Shown here: in pieces, positions 52,468 to 60,610 of the stretch | Position numbering within the stretch: position 1 is the stretch's first letter | How the letters are laid out: each line of letters opens with the position of its first letter | NCBI GenBank assembly: GCA_034670265.1 | Contig: JAXMNU010000002.1 | Coordinates: 62,001 to 126,000, forward strand | DNA: 64,000 bases | From: Halomarinibacterium sp034670265 | GTDB lineage: Bacteria > Bacteroidota > Bacteroidia > Flavobacteriales > Flavobacteriaceae | Direction: 5' to 3' | Position numbers and translations under genes: made by a program | Notes under the pieces: model-generated | Seen by the model: only the letters and a program-made list of their open reading frames with translations | What the model was told of the DNA's origin: nothing | Databases searched by the model: none

Positions 52468-52497
52468 ATCTTTGAGAAAACTGTTATGGGATAACAG
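52468..52497 (+). promoter_or_regulatory. Promoter box and hairpin upstream of cassette 2
   Basis: TATCTTTG (52468-52475) is a perfect TAnnTTTG box. It is followed by CTGTTAT-GGG-ATAACAG (52481-52497), a perfect 7-bp hairpin that would be at the very 5' end of the mRNA. Both lie outside the cassette end at 52512. Confidence 0.5.
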
Positions 52498-52511
52498 CAA
52501 TAAAAATTATC

Positions 52512-53897
52512 ATATAACGAGTTACCAGCAATATCTAAAAAATGAAAAGATTTCCTAATGCATTTGTCATCATTCTATCTGTAATACTTTTTGCTTGGAT
52601 ACTTACTTTCATAATTCCCCAAGGGAATTACCAACGAGAAATTAATGCCGAAAATAATCGTACGATTGTTGTGCCTAATTCTTATGAACAATTAGAAGCT
52701 CCATCTCTCTCAGCTTTTGATGCACTACTTGCCATACCAAAGGGAATCGCTGGACGAGCAGATTTAATTGTATTAATCTTACTATTGGGAGGATGTTTCT
52801 ATGTTATTGAGAAGACCGGTGCTCTCAATCAAGGATTAAATCAACTAATTACAATTCTTAAAGGCAAAGAGGTTTTCGCTTTAATAATCATTAACATATT
52901 ATTCTTAACAGCAGGATTTACAATCGCATTGCAAGAAGAAATTATAGCAATGACTCCTATTCTACTATTATTTGGACGTACACTTGGCTACAATACACCA
53001 ACAATAATTGGTGCGAGTTATGGGTCGGCAGTTGTAGGTGCTGCCTTTAGCCCTTTTAATCCCTTTGGAGTTTTGATTGCGCAAAAAGAAGCTGAGGTTG
53101 AATTACTATCAGGAACTGAATTTAGGCTTATCTTTCTTCTAATTGCCTGCATAGTTTGGACTTTTTATATTGTTCGTTATGCAAATAACCATCGCATAGA
53201 AAAATCTATAATAGAAATTGAAGTAAGCAAATTAACATTCAGAAACAAAACAATATTAACACTACTTGCATTAACATTTGGAATTGTTACCTACGGATTG
53301 ATTTCTTTAGGTTGGGGTTTTAACGAAATGTCGGCTTGTTTTTTCATACTAGGACTAATAAGTGGATTTATTGCAAATTTTGGAGTTAATAAAACTACAG
53401 AAATATATGTTGAAGGTTTTAAAGAGATGATTTTTGCGTGTATAATAATAGGCCTTGCGAACAGTATTTCTATTATTTTAAGTGAGGGCATAATTATAGA
53501 TACTATTGTATACGGGCTTTTTTCTCCATTAGAAAATGTTCCGACTTCTATTTCTGCCGTTCTCATGATGTTTTCGCATTGCATCCTTCATTTTCCAATA
53601 CCAAGTTATTCAGGACAAGCTATTTTAACAATGCCGATTTTGACACCTCTTGCTGATTTGATTGGACTTTCAAGACAGGTTTGTGTTCTTGCTTATCAAT
53701 ATGGAACCATTATGATGGATGTAATTGTACCCACGAATGGTGCCTTAATGGCGGTATTAGCATTGGGTGGAATAAAATACAATAACTGGATTAAGTTTAT
53801 AATTAAACCTACTTTGATAATATTAATAATTGCAGCTATTGCAATACTAATTGCAGTACAAATTGGATATGAATAAAGCAGGTAACACCCGTATATA
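52512..53897 (+). other. Putative single-gene cassette 2 with inverted ends
   Basis: One gene (52542-53876) lies between an upstream end (52512-52534: ATATAACGAGTT then ACCAGCAATAT) and a downstream end (53878-53897: GCAGGTAACACCC then GTATATA). Of 23 upstream bases 20 equal those of cassette 1. The inner arms pair (GTTACCaGC with GCaGGTAAC), and the G-to-A change relative to cassette 1 is matched by C-to-T at the other end. This paired change suggests that the ends function together. Confidence 0.5.
52542..53876 (+). CDS. YfcC-family (C4-dicarboxylate/amino-acid carrier-like) membrane transporter
   Basis: 444 residues with about 10-12 membrane helices. It opens MKRFPNAFVIILSVILFAWI with the YfcC-type FIIPQGNYQREIN segment near 29, then GASYGSAVVGAAFSPFNPFG near 158-177 and the C-terminal DVIVPTNGALMAVLALGG near 392, the conserved half-repeat motifs of this ion-transporter group. 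Substrates of the family are poorly known (amino acids, dicarboxylates or dipeptides). It is the only gene of cassette 2; its promoter may be supplied by the flanking DNA. Confidence 0.85.
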   Translation: MKRFPNAFVIILSVILFAWILTFIIPQGNYQREINAENNRTIVVPNSYEQLEAPSLSAFDALLAIPKGIAGRADLIVLILLLGGCFYVIEKTGALNQGLNQLITILKGKEVFALIIINILFLTAGFTIALQEEIIAMTPILLLFGRTLGYNTPTIIGASYGSAVVGAAFSPFNPFGVLIAQKEAEVELLSGTEFRLIFLLIACIVWTFYIVRYANNHRIEKSIIEIEVSKLTFRNKTILTLLALTFGIVTYGLISLGWGFNEMSACFFILGLISGFIANFGVNKTTEIYVEGFKEMIFACIIIGLANSISIILSEGIIIDTIVYGLFSPLENVPTSISAVLMMFSHCILHFPIPSYSGQAILTMPILTPLADLIGLSRQVCVLAYQYGTIMMDVIVPTNGALMAVLALGGIKYNNWIKFIIKPTLIILIIAAIAILIAVQIGYE

Positions 53898-53932
53898 CCC
53901 TATTAATTCCTTCAAAACTCCTACAAAACCCT

Positions 53933-54379
53933 ATGAAACCCAAAACACCACTACTTGCCTTTATACTCTTTTTGTTTGCCATAAACACCTCTTTTGCGCA
54001 AGAATTACAAAAAATAGAAACCTTTAAAGCGCCCAAATACCCTAAATCTAAATACGTAGAAATGGAAACCTACGATTATAGAATACAAAACAAGGCGCCT
54101 ATCCCAGCCACCCTTACAGACACCTTTATCTGTGATGTATGGCAACGTACCTATATCGAGTTGGAGTTAGATATCCCAGTGGAGGAAGTAATGCCAGAAA
54201 TAATACAAGATGCTATAGAAGTGTATATGGAAAAAGAACCTATAAAACTTGCTGGCTATAGACCTTGGACACATGGGCATTTTATAAGAAGCCTAACCGA
54301 AGAACAAAGAGCTGCACTTGCCTTAGAGGTATATAACTATATTATAGAGAACGGAGTAAGAGATGTAATAGAAGAATAG
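53933..54379 (+). CDS. Hypothetical secreted protein
   Basis: 148 residues with a signal peptide (MKPKTPLLAFILFLFAINTSFAQ). The mature part is acidic, with many Glu, Pro and Tyr (for example ELELDIPVEEVMPEIIQDAI), and has no Cys pair or known motif. Family not recognised. It follows cassette 2 by 35 bp and is closed by a strong bidirectional-looking terminator. Confidence 0.6.
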   Translation: MKPKTPLLAFILFLFAINTSFAQELQKIETFKAPKYPKSKYVEMETYDYRIQNKAPIPATLTDTFICDVWQRTYIELELDIPVEEVMPEIIQDAIEVYMEKEPIKLAGYRPWTHGHFIRSLTEEQRAALALEVYNYIIENGVRDVIEE

Positions 54380-54397
54380 CTTTCATTATACCACAAT

Positions 54398-54426
54398 AAA
54401 AAAGAGCAGCCAAGGCTGCTCTTTTT
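54398..54426. terminator. Bidirectional terminator between convergent genes
   Basis: AAAAAAGAGCAGC and GCTGCTCTTTTT form a long GC-cored hairpin (54398-54426) with A and T runs on both sides, serving the + gene at 53933 and the - gene at 54455. Confidence 0.88.
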
Positions 54427-54454
54427 GTTCACATTAAAATTAACATCTAAACCT

Positions 54455-54784
54455 TTAGATCTTAATGTCTTTTACAAACGTCTCACCTGCGTTGTTTACT
54501 AAGGTAAAGGTATAGGTGCCTTTTTGAGCCGTTTGGAAATCGAAAGCTTTCCCAATACTGGCGCTGCTTCCTAGTTTTCCTTTAAATACTAAGGTACCGT
54601 CTTCACTATAAATAAATAGTTTGTAGGTAGCATTTTTAGTATTTAATACAGAAACCGCAATAGTTTCGTTTTCTTGCGTAATGGTAACGTTACCATCTTT
54701 TGTAGTAACTTTTTCGTTGTTGGCAAAAGCCGACATTGATAGTACAAACAAACTTGCAAGCATTACATTTTTCATCGTTTTCAT
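54455..54784 (-). CDS. Small secreted protein, T9SS-tail or DUF3244-like beta fold
   Basis: 109 residues from the ATG at 54784 (MKTMKNVMLASLFVLSMSAF signal peptide); the frame is open 17 codons further up but without signal-peptide character. The mature protein is a single beta-sandwich-like unit (YKLFIYSEDGTLVFKGKL, AQKGTYTFTLVNNAGETFVK) that resembles the Ig-like or sorting domains of Bacteroidota. A near-consensus -7 box (CATCTTTG on the minus strand, 54813-54820) lies upstream. Specific function unknown. Confidence 0.68.
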   Translation of the reverse strand: MKTMKNVMLASLFVLSMSAFANNEKVTTKDGNVTITQENETIAVSVLNTKNATYKLFIYSEDGTLVFKGKLGSSASIGKAFDFQTAQKGTYTFTLVNNAGETFVKDIKI

Positions 54785-54942
54785 AATATTTGTTTTAATG
54801 ATTAATATGAGACAAAGATGCGAAGGATAACACACCTACACTACCGCCCTTTTTGCCAATATCTGTGGTATTTTATCACGATAAATTCATAAAATATGTT
54901 AAAATGTTAAAACAGCATAGATTTTAGTTAAATTTGCACATA

Positions 54943-54970
54943 CTATGCATACATAGCATGAGTACCTTTG
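54943..54970 (+). promoter_or_regulatory. Promoter and overlapping palindrome of the AraC-type regulator gene
   Basis: TACCTTTG (54963-54970) is a perfect -7 box 9 bases before the ATG at 54980. Just upstream CTATG-CATA-CATAG (54943-54956) is an inverted repeat lying in the spacer region, where binding would block RNA polymerase. This suits autoregulation or control by a second regulator. Confidence 0.5.
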
Positions 54971-54979
54971 AAATAAAAA

Positions 54980-55849
54980 ATGAAGAAAACGCCCCTTTTC
55001 GAATCTATTGCTCCCGCTCATGGGAGTTCGCTATCGGTCAATAACTTTAAAGGGTTTAATGACGAAACCCCTGCGACCTGGCATTACCATCCCGAAATGG
55101 AATTGGTGTATGTAAACGGCGGTAGCGGAAAAAGACATATTGGGAATCATATCTCCTATTATAATGACGGGGATCTCATTTTAATTGGTGCCAACCTCCC
55201 CCACTTTGGCTTTACCGATAGATTAACCAAAAACAAAAGTGAAGTGGTGATACAAGCCAGAGAAGACTTTTTAGGGACAGACTTTTTTGAAGCCCCCGAA
55301 ATGACTTCCATTAAACAACTCCTCAACCGAAGCAAGCAAGGGATTGTTTTCCACGGCGAGACCAAGAATTCAGTAGGGGAAAAAATGGAGGCTTTATTGG
55401 AGCAATCGATGATGGATAGGCTTATTTCCTTTATCAAAATTTTGCAAGAACTTTCAGAAAGTACAGAATATACGGTATTAAATGTAGAGAATGTGCATTT
55501 AGAGTCGCGTCCGCAGGACACCGCAAGAATGGATACCATTTATAGTTTTGTGAGTACCCATTTTACCTCGCCTATTTCGTTGGAAGAAATATCGGATAAG
55601 GTGAGTATGACCGAGCAGGCTTTTAGCAGGTATTTTAAAAATAAAACGGGGAAAACGTTTACGCAGTTTGTTAACGAATATCGATTGGTACACGCTTGCA
55701 AACTGCTTTCTGAAAAACATTTAAGTATTACGGATGTTTGTTTTGAAAGTGGTTTTGGTAATTTTTCGCACTTCAATAAAAAGTTTAAAGAGTTTACGGG
55801 GAAGAATCCGTCACAATACAGAAACGAACTTAAACAGATACTCGCATAA
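54980..55849 (+). CDS. AraC-family transcriptional regulator
   Basis: 289 residues. The N-terminal cupin-like sensing domain (TWHYHPEMELVYVNGGSGKRHI, near 27-50) is followed by a C-terminal two-HTH AraC domain (about 190-289), with ISLEEISDKVSMTEQAFSRY as the first HTH and ITDVCFESGFGNFSHFNKKF as the second. It likely senses a small molecule such as a sugar and acts on nearby or distant genes; no regulated sugar operon is adjacent. A terminator follows immediately. Confidence 0.93.
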   Translation: MKKTPLFESIAPAHGSSLSVNNFKGFNDETPATWHYHPEMELVYVNGGSGKRHIGNHISYYNDGDLILIGANLPHFGFTDRLTKNKSEVVIQAREDFLGTDFFEAPEMTSIKQLLNRSKQGIVFHGETKNSVGEKMEALLEQSMMDRLISFIKILQELSESTEYTVLNVENVHLESRPQDTARMDTIYSFVSTHFTSPISLEEISDKVSMTEQAFSRYFKNKTGKTFTQFVNEYRLVHACKLLSEKHLSITDVCFESGFGNFSHFNKKFKEFTGKNPSQYRNELKQILA

Positions 55850-55877
55850 AAAAACGCTCCTAAAAAGGAGCGTTTTT
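55850..55877. terminator. Terminator between AraC-type and DUF2911 genes
   Basis: AAAAACGCTCC (55850-55860) and GGAGCGTTTTT (55867-55877) form an 11-bp hairpin with T run on the + strand and A run for the opposite direction, so it can serve both convergent genes. Confidence 0.9.
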
Positions 55878-55899
55878 AATTTTCATTGCAAATTTTTTA

Positions 55900-56760
55900 C
55901 TATTTGTCTTTATAGTTTGGTCCTTCCCAAACTGAAAGTGATTTTTTGTTTAAAGCAATATAATCTTCGTTTCCAGCTTCAGTAGCTAAGTCTAAAGATT
56001 TTTTTGCCGCAGCAATAGCGCCTTTTTTATCTCCAGCTTTTGCATAGATTAACGATTGCTGACGGTAGTACCAAAAAGCGGGTTGGTCACGCATAGCAAT
56101 AGCTTTATCAATCCACATTTTTGCTTTATTGATATCTTTATCTGCTTCTAAGTAATACACAGCTGCAGCGTAATAATCATTAGCAGAAGGTCCACTCATC
56201 ACTTTTTCAATACTGGCAGTTACCGCTTTATCGGTCATAAACTGAATAGGAACACCTACATAAACATTTTCCCACATCACGCCTAAATTGACACTGTTAC
56301 TTTGTAAATCATCAAAACTCATAGTAAAGGTTTCAATAGGCATAGGCAAATCATACACATTTGCCTTAACCGATGCCACTACTTTAGAAGCATCCCATTC
56401 TTGAGGAGTACCCCAGTTATTAGCATCAGCATAGAACATCACTTCCCAAACTTTAGCGTTAGGCTTAGTATATATAGCATAAGAACCTGCTTTTACATCG
56501 TTCCCACCAATAATAACATCTTTACTAAAGGTAATTTTTGTATTGGCATTCGCCCCAGTTCTCCAAACTTGGTTGTAGGGTACTAAATCACCAAATATTT
56601 TTCTGCCTTTCATAGAAGGACGAGAATATTCTAGACTTACATCTGTTAATCCTACTTTTTGTTCAATCTTTTGAAATGGACTAGCAGCAGGAGTTTCGAC
56701 TTGTGCAGACACTGTAAAAGTTAAAGCGCTCACAAATGCAAAAAGGAATAATTTTTTCAT
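55900..56760 (-). CDS. DUF2911 secreted protein
   Basis: 286 residues with a signal peptide (MKKLFLFAFVSALTFTVSAQ). The DUF2911 core covers about 25-185: VSLEYSRPSMKGRKIFGDLV, WRTGANANTKITFSKDV and GSYAIYTKPNAKVWEVMFY. The remaining C-terminal part (about 195-286) is a TPR-like helical region (YYAAAVYYLEADKDINKAK, AKAGDKKGAIAAAKKSLDLA). The function of the family is unknown; it is widespread and often abundant in Bacteroidota envelopes. The 377-bp gap upstream holds no other strong gene. Confidence 0.9.
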   Translation of the reverse strand: MKKLFLFAFVSALTFTVSAQVETPAASPFQKIEQKVGLTDVSLEYSRPSMKGRKIFGDLVPYNQVWRTGANANTKITFSKDVIIGGNDVKAGSYAIYTKPNAKVWEVMFYADANNWGTPQEWDASKVVASVKANVYDLPMPIETFTMSFDDLQSNSVNLGVMWENVYVGVPIQFMTDKAVTASIEKVMSGPSANDYYAAAVYYLEADKDINKAKMWIDKAIAMRDQPAFWYYRQQSLIYAKAGDKKGAIAAAKKSLDLATEAGNEDYIALNKKSLSVWEGPNYKDK

Positions 56761-56954
56761 GATGGTATAATTTATTTTTAGTTGGTACTAAGATACTACT
56801 TGAAAAGTAGCCTAATAGTTAACAAAACCTTAAAAGGTGTAACAACGTATATAGATAGTAAGGCGTGTAGGTTACTTTATTGCTAAATAAAGGTTAATTG
56901 TACGAAACGCCTTTCTTTTTTGACCAAACATGTATATATTAAAATAAAAAAAAT

Positions 56955-57071
56955 ATGCGAAGCTTCCTAATTAAAGTTTTTGGGTTAAAATCTTTAGATT
57001 CCAAGAAAACTAACCGTAAAATATATAGATTAAAGGCAATGAACAAAAAAATATTATCCATTAGAAAATAA
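56955..57071 (+). CDS. Possible 38-residue basic small protein
   Basis: An ATG-started frame of 38 codons lies in the 377-bp gap between the DUF2911 and SRPBCC genes. The product is strongly basic, opening MRSFLIKVFGLKSLDSKK and continuing with more Lys/Arg. There is no recognisable family and no clear promoter box. It could be a real small protein of the photolyase locus, a leader, or chance. Nothing else firm is seen in 56761-57137 apart from a near-match -7 box (TATTTTTA, 57111-57118) before the next gene. Confidence 0.35.
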   Translation: MRSFLIKVFGLKSLDSKKTNRKIYRLKAMNKKILSIRK

Positions 57072-57137
57072 TTTTGTTTAAACTTTAACATAATTTACTA
57101 AACATAAATGTATTTTTACAGAAAATAAGAATACATT

Positions 57138-57596
57138 TTGAAGATTTATACTTTAAGGTCAACCCAATTTCTACCTATATCCAAAAATAAGGCTTGGGAA
57201 TTTTTGTCTGCCCCTCAAAATTTAAAAACGATTACACCAAAATATATGGGGTTCAATATTCTATCGGGAGCCGATAGAAAAATGTATCCAGGACAAATTA
57301 TCCAATATATCGTGACGCCTGTATTCGGAATAAAAACAAAATGGGTCACAGAAATTACACATGTTAATGAAGGAGAATACTTTGTAGACGAGCAACGCTT
57401 TGGCCCTTATGCCTTATGGCATCACAAACACTTTATTAAAGAAGTGGAAGGTGGAGTTGAAATGGAAGACATTATAGATTACAAATTACCTTTTGGTTTT
57501 CTAGGGCAACTACTACACCCCATTTTAGTAAAACCAAAACTTAACGAAATATTTAACTATAGAAAAGAAAAATTGAGAGTCCTCTTTGAGAAATAA
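57138..57596 (+). CDS. SRPBCC-fold ligand-binding protein
   Basis: 152 residues. The start is TTG at 57138: relatives begin with the same MKIYTLRSTQFLPIS-type sequence and no ATG is available. The START/SRPBCC fold shows KAWEFLSAPQNLKTITPKYM, GQIIQYIVTPVFGIKTKWVT and VEMEDIIDYKLPFG, a hydrophobic-cavity protein in the cytosol. The ligand is unknown. It is the first gene of a tight set with an SDR and a photolyase, a grouping I recognise from flavobacterial light/UV loci. The SDR ATG lies 10 bp downstream. Confidence 0.85.
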   Translation: MKIYTLRSTQFLPISKNKAWEFLSAPQNLKTITPKYMGFNILSGADRKMYPGQIIQYIVTPVFGIKTKWVTEITHVNEGEYFVDEQRFGPYALWHHKHFIKEVEGGVEMEDIIDYKLPFGFLGQLLHPILVKPKLNEIFNYRKEKLRVLFEK

Positions 57597-57606
57597 AAAA
57601 ATTGCT

Positions 57607-58302
57607 ATGAAAAAGAATTTATTACTTATTGGGGGCTCTTATGGTATTGGAGCAGAAATTGCAAAGTTATTAGCTTCAGAAAACAATGTGTATATCGCTT
57701 CGCGTACTTCGGAAGACATCCCGGAAAATTGTCATCATCTTTCCTTCGATGTTACAAAAGATGACATTAGTAGTCTAAAGCTTCCTGAAACTATCGACGG
57801 ACTCGTCTATTGTCCAGGGAGTATTAATCTTCGCCCTTTTAAAATGTTATCGCCTTCCGCTTTTCAAGAAGATTTAGACATAAATTTTATGTCCTTAGTG
57901 AAAGTGGTTCACGGATTATTACCAAAGCTTAAAAATGCTGAGCAAGCCAGTTTGGTATTTTTCAGTACGGTGGCTGTACAGGTGGGTATGCCATTCCACA
58001 CGAGTGTTGCTGCAGCAAAAGGCGCCATTGAAGGCTTCGCTAAAGCCCTTGCCGCCGAATATGCTCCCAGTTTTAGAGTCAACGTTATTGCACCATCACT
58101 TACAGATACTCCTTTGGCAAGCAAATTATTATCTTCGGAAGAGAAAAAAGAAAAAATGGCAGAAAGACATCCGCTAAAACGTGTGGGTACTGCAAAGGAT
58201 ATTGCTAAAACTACTGTATTTTTGTTAAGTGAAGATTCCAGTTGGATTACCGGTCAAATTATTGGGGTTGATGGCGGAATGTCTACGCTTAACATAAATT
58301 AA
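57607..58302 (+). CDS. SDR-family NAD(P)-dependent oxidoreductase
   Basis: 231 residues of the classical short-chain dehydrogenase family: nucleotide-binding GGSYGIGAEIAK near residue 8, catalytic Ser near 125 (LVFFSTVAVQ) and the tail SSWITGQIIGVDGGMS. At the usual YxxxK position it reads HTSVAAAKGAIEG, so the Tyr appears replaced (His-Thr-Ser-Val-Ala-Ala-Ala-Lys), with the Lys kept. Activity may therefore be altered. The ATG at 57607 was chosen over a TTG at 57586, which would overlap the SRPBCC gene. It lies one base before the photolyase TTG. Confidence 0.85.
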   Translation: MKKNLLLIGGSYGIGAEIAKLLASENNVYIASRTSEDIPENCHHLSFDVTKDDISSLKLPETIDGLVYCPGSINLRPFKMLSPSAFQEDLDINFMSLVKVVHGLLPKLKNAEQASLVFFSTVAVQVGMPFHTSVAAAKGAIEGFAKALAAEYAPSFRVNVIAPSLTDTPLASKLLSSEEKKEKMAERHPLKRVGTAKDIAKTTVFLLSEDSSWITGQIIGVDGGMSTLNIN

Positions 58303-58303
58303 A

Positions 58304-59614
58304 TTGAATAAAAAGGTAAATGTATTTTGGTTCCGAAGAGATTTACGTCTTCACGATAATGTAGGATTCTACAAGGCCCTTTCAGGCAAATTTCCAGTAC
58401 TTCCCATTTTTATATTCGATACAGAAATTTTGGAACGTCTTCCAAAAGACGATGCTAGAGTCAGTTTTATATTTGAAACCCTTCAAGACATTCGAAGTGA
58501 ACTTCAAAACCACGGAAGCAGTATTGCTATATTCATCGGAAATCCTAAGGATGTTTTTAAAAATATTATTTCAGATTTTGAAGTTCAAAATGTGATTACG
58601 AATCACGATTACGAACCCTATGCAATCAAACGAGATAAAGAAATTGAAGATTTACTTTCCGAAAAAGAGATCGGTTTCTACACTTTTAAAGATCAAGTCA
58701 TTTTTGAAAAGGATGAAATTGTAAAAGACGACGGTAAACCCTATGTTGTTTATACGCCTTATAGTAAAAAATGGTTAGAAAAATTTGAAGCCTCCACTCA
58801 CGCAAAAACTTACGATTCCTCTAAAAAATTTAAGAACCTCTACCAACATTCTCGACTGCCTAACGTTACCTTAGGCGATTTAGGGTTTAAAAAATCTGCT
58901 ATCAAGGTGAAACCCTATGACATTTCTGAAACAACCATAGAGAATTACCAAAACACTAGAAATTTTCCAGCCAATACCGAAGGAACTTCGCATATATCAC
59001 CTCATTTACGATTTGGCACTGTTAGTGTTCGTTCACTTGTGAAAAAGGCATTAGAAACTAAAAACAACACCTATTTAAAGGAATTAATTTGGCGGGAGTT
59101 TTTTATGCAAATTCTTTGGCATTTTCCTGAAACTGTGGAGAAAGCGTTTAAGCCTAAATACGATAGAATTGAATGGCGAAACAACGAAGAAGAGTTTGAC
59201 GCTTGGAAAGAAGGCAAAACAGGCTATCCGTTTGTAGATGCTGGTATGCGACAGTTAAACGAATCTGGATATATGCACAATCGAGTAAGAATGATAGTAG
59301 CTAGCTTTCTTTGTAAACATCTTCTGATTGATTGGCGTTGGGGTGAAACTTATTTCGCTGAAAAATTACTAGACTACGAGCAATCGAGCAACGTTGGCAA
59401 CTGGCAATGGGCTGCTGGAAGTGGTGTGGATGCTGCACCCTATTTCAGAATATTTAACCCTTCTACCCAAATTGAAAAATTTGATAAAAACCGAAAGTAT
59501 ATTAAGAGGTGGATTTCAGAATTTGAGACCAAAGGCTATCCAGAACCTATTGTAAATCACAAAGAGGCAAGAGAGCGTTGCCTTGAAAGATACAAGAGTG
59601 CTTTAAACAATTAA
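58304..59614 (+). CDS. phrB: Deoxyribodipyrimidine photolyase (cryptochrome/photolyase family)
   Basis: 436 residues. The start is TTG at 58304, directly before the VNVFWFRRDLRLHDN opening that always begins near residue 5 in this family. The antenna-binding Rossmann-like domain fills the first about 130 residues; the FAD domain has HLRFGTVSVR, ELIWREFFMQILWH, MRQLNESGYMHNRVRMIVAS and SSNVGNWQWAAGSG (FAD and CPD contacts). It repairs UV-made cyclobutane dimers with light; a cryptochrome role is less likely but possible. Third gene of the SRPBCC-SDR-photolyase set. Confidence 0.94.
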   Translation: MNKKVNVFWFRRDLRLHDNVGFYKALSGKFPVLPIFIFDTEILERLPKDDARVSFIFETLQDIRSELQNHGSSIAIFIGNPKDVFKNIISDFEVQNVITNHDYEPYAIKRDKEIEDLLSEKEIGFYTFKDQVIFEKDEIVKDDGKPYVVYTPYSKKWLEKFEASTHAKTYDSSKKFKNLYQHSRLPNVTLGDLGFKKSAIKVKPYDISETTIENYQNTRNFPANTEGTSHISPHLRFGTVSVRSLVKKALETKNNTYLKELIWREFFMQILWHFPETVEKAFKPKYDRIEWRNNEEEFDAWKEGKTGYPFVDAGMRQLNESGYMHNRVRMIVASFLCKHLLIDWRWGETYFAEKLLDYEQSSNVGNWQWAAGSGVDAAPYFRIFNPSTQIEKFDKNRKYIKRWISEFETKGYPEPIVNHKEARERCLERYKSALNN

Positions 59615-59651
59615 TTTGTAAGAATTTTCTATTTTTTTACTTTTAGTCGAT

Positions 59652-59659
59652 TATTTTTG
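59652..59659 (+). promoter_or_regulatory. Possible -7 promoter box before the Fe-S protein gene
   Basis: TATTTTTG fits TAnnTTTG, 56 bases before the ATG at 59716. No -33 at proper spacing. Confidence 0.35.
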
Positions 59660-59715
59660 TATATTTATCGATATTATCGTGTTAAAATTATAGTTAACCC
59701 CCAAATGCTTTGACT

Positions 59716-59952
59716 ATGGAAACTAACAAAAATACCTTCAGTAATGGAATCATTACGGTAAACTACGACGAAAAAAAATGTATGCTCGCAGAAGTTTGTT
59801 GTAAAGGACTTTCAGATGTTTTTAGAAATTCAGTTATTCCTTGGATTGACTTGGAAGGTGCAGAAACTGAAAAAATTATAAACCAGATTAAAAAATGTCC
59901 CTCGGGGGCGTTATCTTTTACCTACTCTGAAACATTAGAGCTTGTTAAATAA
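59716..59952 (+). CDS. YjdI-type divergent 4Fe-4S mono-cluster protein
   Basis: 78 residues from the ATG at 59716. The family pattern is visible: KKCMLAEVCCKG near 21-31, PWIDLEGAETEKIINQIKKC and CPSGALSFTY, giving Cys residues that could hold one 4Fe-4S cluster. Function of the family is unknown; relatives are small cytosolic ferredoxin-like proteins. It stands alone after the photolyase gene. Confidence 0.85.
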   Translation: METNKNTFSNGIITVNYDEKKCMLAEVCCKGLSDVFRNSVIPWIDLEGAETEKIINQIKKCPSGALSFTYSETLELVK

Positions 59953-59972
59953 ATTGTAAATGGGTCTAAAAA

Positions 59973-60004
59973 TTGGGAGTTGAAATGCAAATTTTATACT
60001 CTTG
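59973..60004 (+). promoter_or_regulatory. Promoter of the coiled-coil membrane protein gene
   Basis: TTG at 59973-59975 and TACTCTTG at 59997-60004 (one base off TAnnTTTG) have a 21-base spacer. This supports the ATG at 60035 as the start. Confidence 0.45.
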
Positions 60005-60034
60005 CGCTTTCAAACAAACCTAAGGTACCCCAAA

Positions 60035-60610
60035 ATGAAAATTTTAAAGCTACTCCCCTTCTTTATTTTGTTTGTTGGGCAATGTATGTTTTCTCAAGAA
60101 ACAAACAACACCATTGAAAATCAATTTGTAGATGTTATTGAAAAATCTAACAGATATGAAGACTTTAAAGTAGTTAAGATAACGAAGCTTAACAATCTAA
60201 AAAAAGGTGTTTCAGACTCTATTGCCAGTCTTAAATCTGAAATTGAAAACCTTCAAATTAATCAATCGACACAGCAAAATCGTATTGACTCTCTTTCAAA
60301 AGAATTGAGTAAATTAAATGAAGCCTTAGTTGCTTCAAAGAAAAAAGAAGATGGTATTTCTTTCTTCGGAACTATTATAAAGAAATCTATTTACAATACT
60401 ATTTTGTGGGGAATCATCGCTTTCCTTATTCTAAGTGTCTTTATTTTTATTTTCAAATTTAAACGAAGTAATACCCTAACCAAAGAAGCGCAAGAAAAAT
60501 TAATTGATACCGAAGCAGAATATGACTCCCACAGACAAACTGCGCTGGAAAGAGAACAACAGCTTAGAAGAAAACTTCAAGACGAAATAAATAAGCAGAA
60601 AAAAGCTTAG
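60035..60610 (+). CDS. Hypothetical coiled-coil membrane protein
   Basis: 191 residues from the ATG at 60035, with signal peptide MKILKLLPFFILFVGQCMFSQ. A coiled coil spans about 50-100 (SIASLKSEIENLQINQSTQQ), followed by a transmembrane helix at about 118-140 (NTILWGIIAFLILSVFIFIF) and a basic C-terminal coil. Similar flavobacterial genes next to murA are sometimes labelled tRNA (guanine-N1)-methyltransferase, which nothing here supports. The stop overlaps the convergent murA stop by 4 bp. The function is unknown. Confidence 0.7.
   Translation: MKILKLLPFFILFVGQCMFSQETNNTIENQFVDVIEKSNRYEDFKVVKITKLNNLKKGVSDSIASLKSEIENLQINQSTQQNRIDSLSKELSKLNEALVASKKKEDGISFFGTIIKKSIYNTILWGIIAFLILSVFIFIFKFKRSNTLTKEAQEKLIDTEAEYDSHRQTALEREQQLRRKLQDEINKQKKA

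Noticed and set aside
60035..60610. tRNA (guanine-N1)-methyltransferase, a label seen on similar neighbours of murA
   Set aside because: The protein is a signal-peptide, coiled-coil, single-helix membrane protein without any SPOUT methyltransferase motif.
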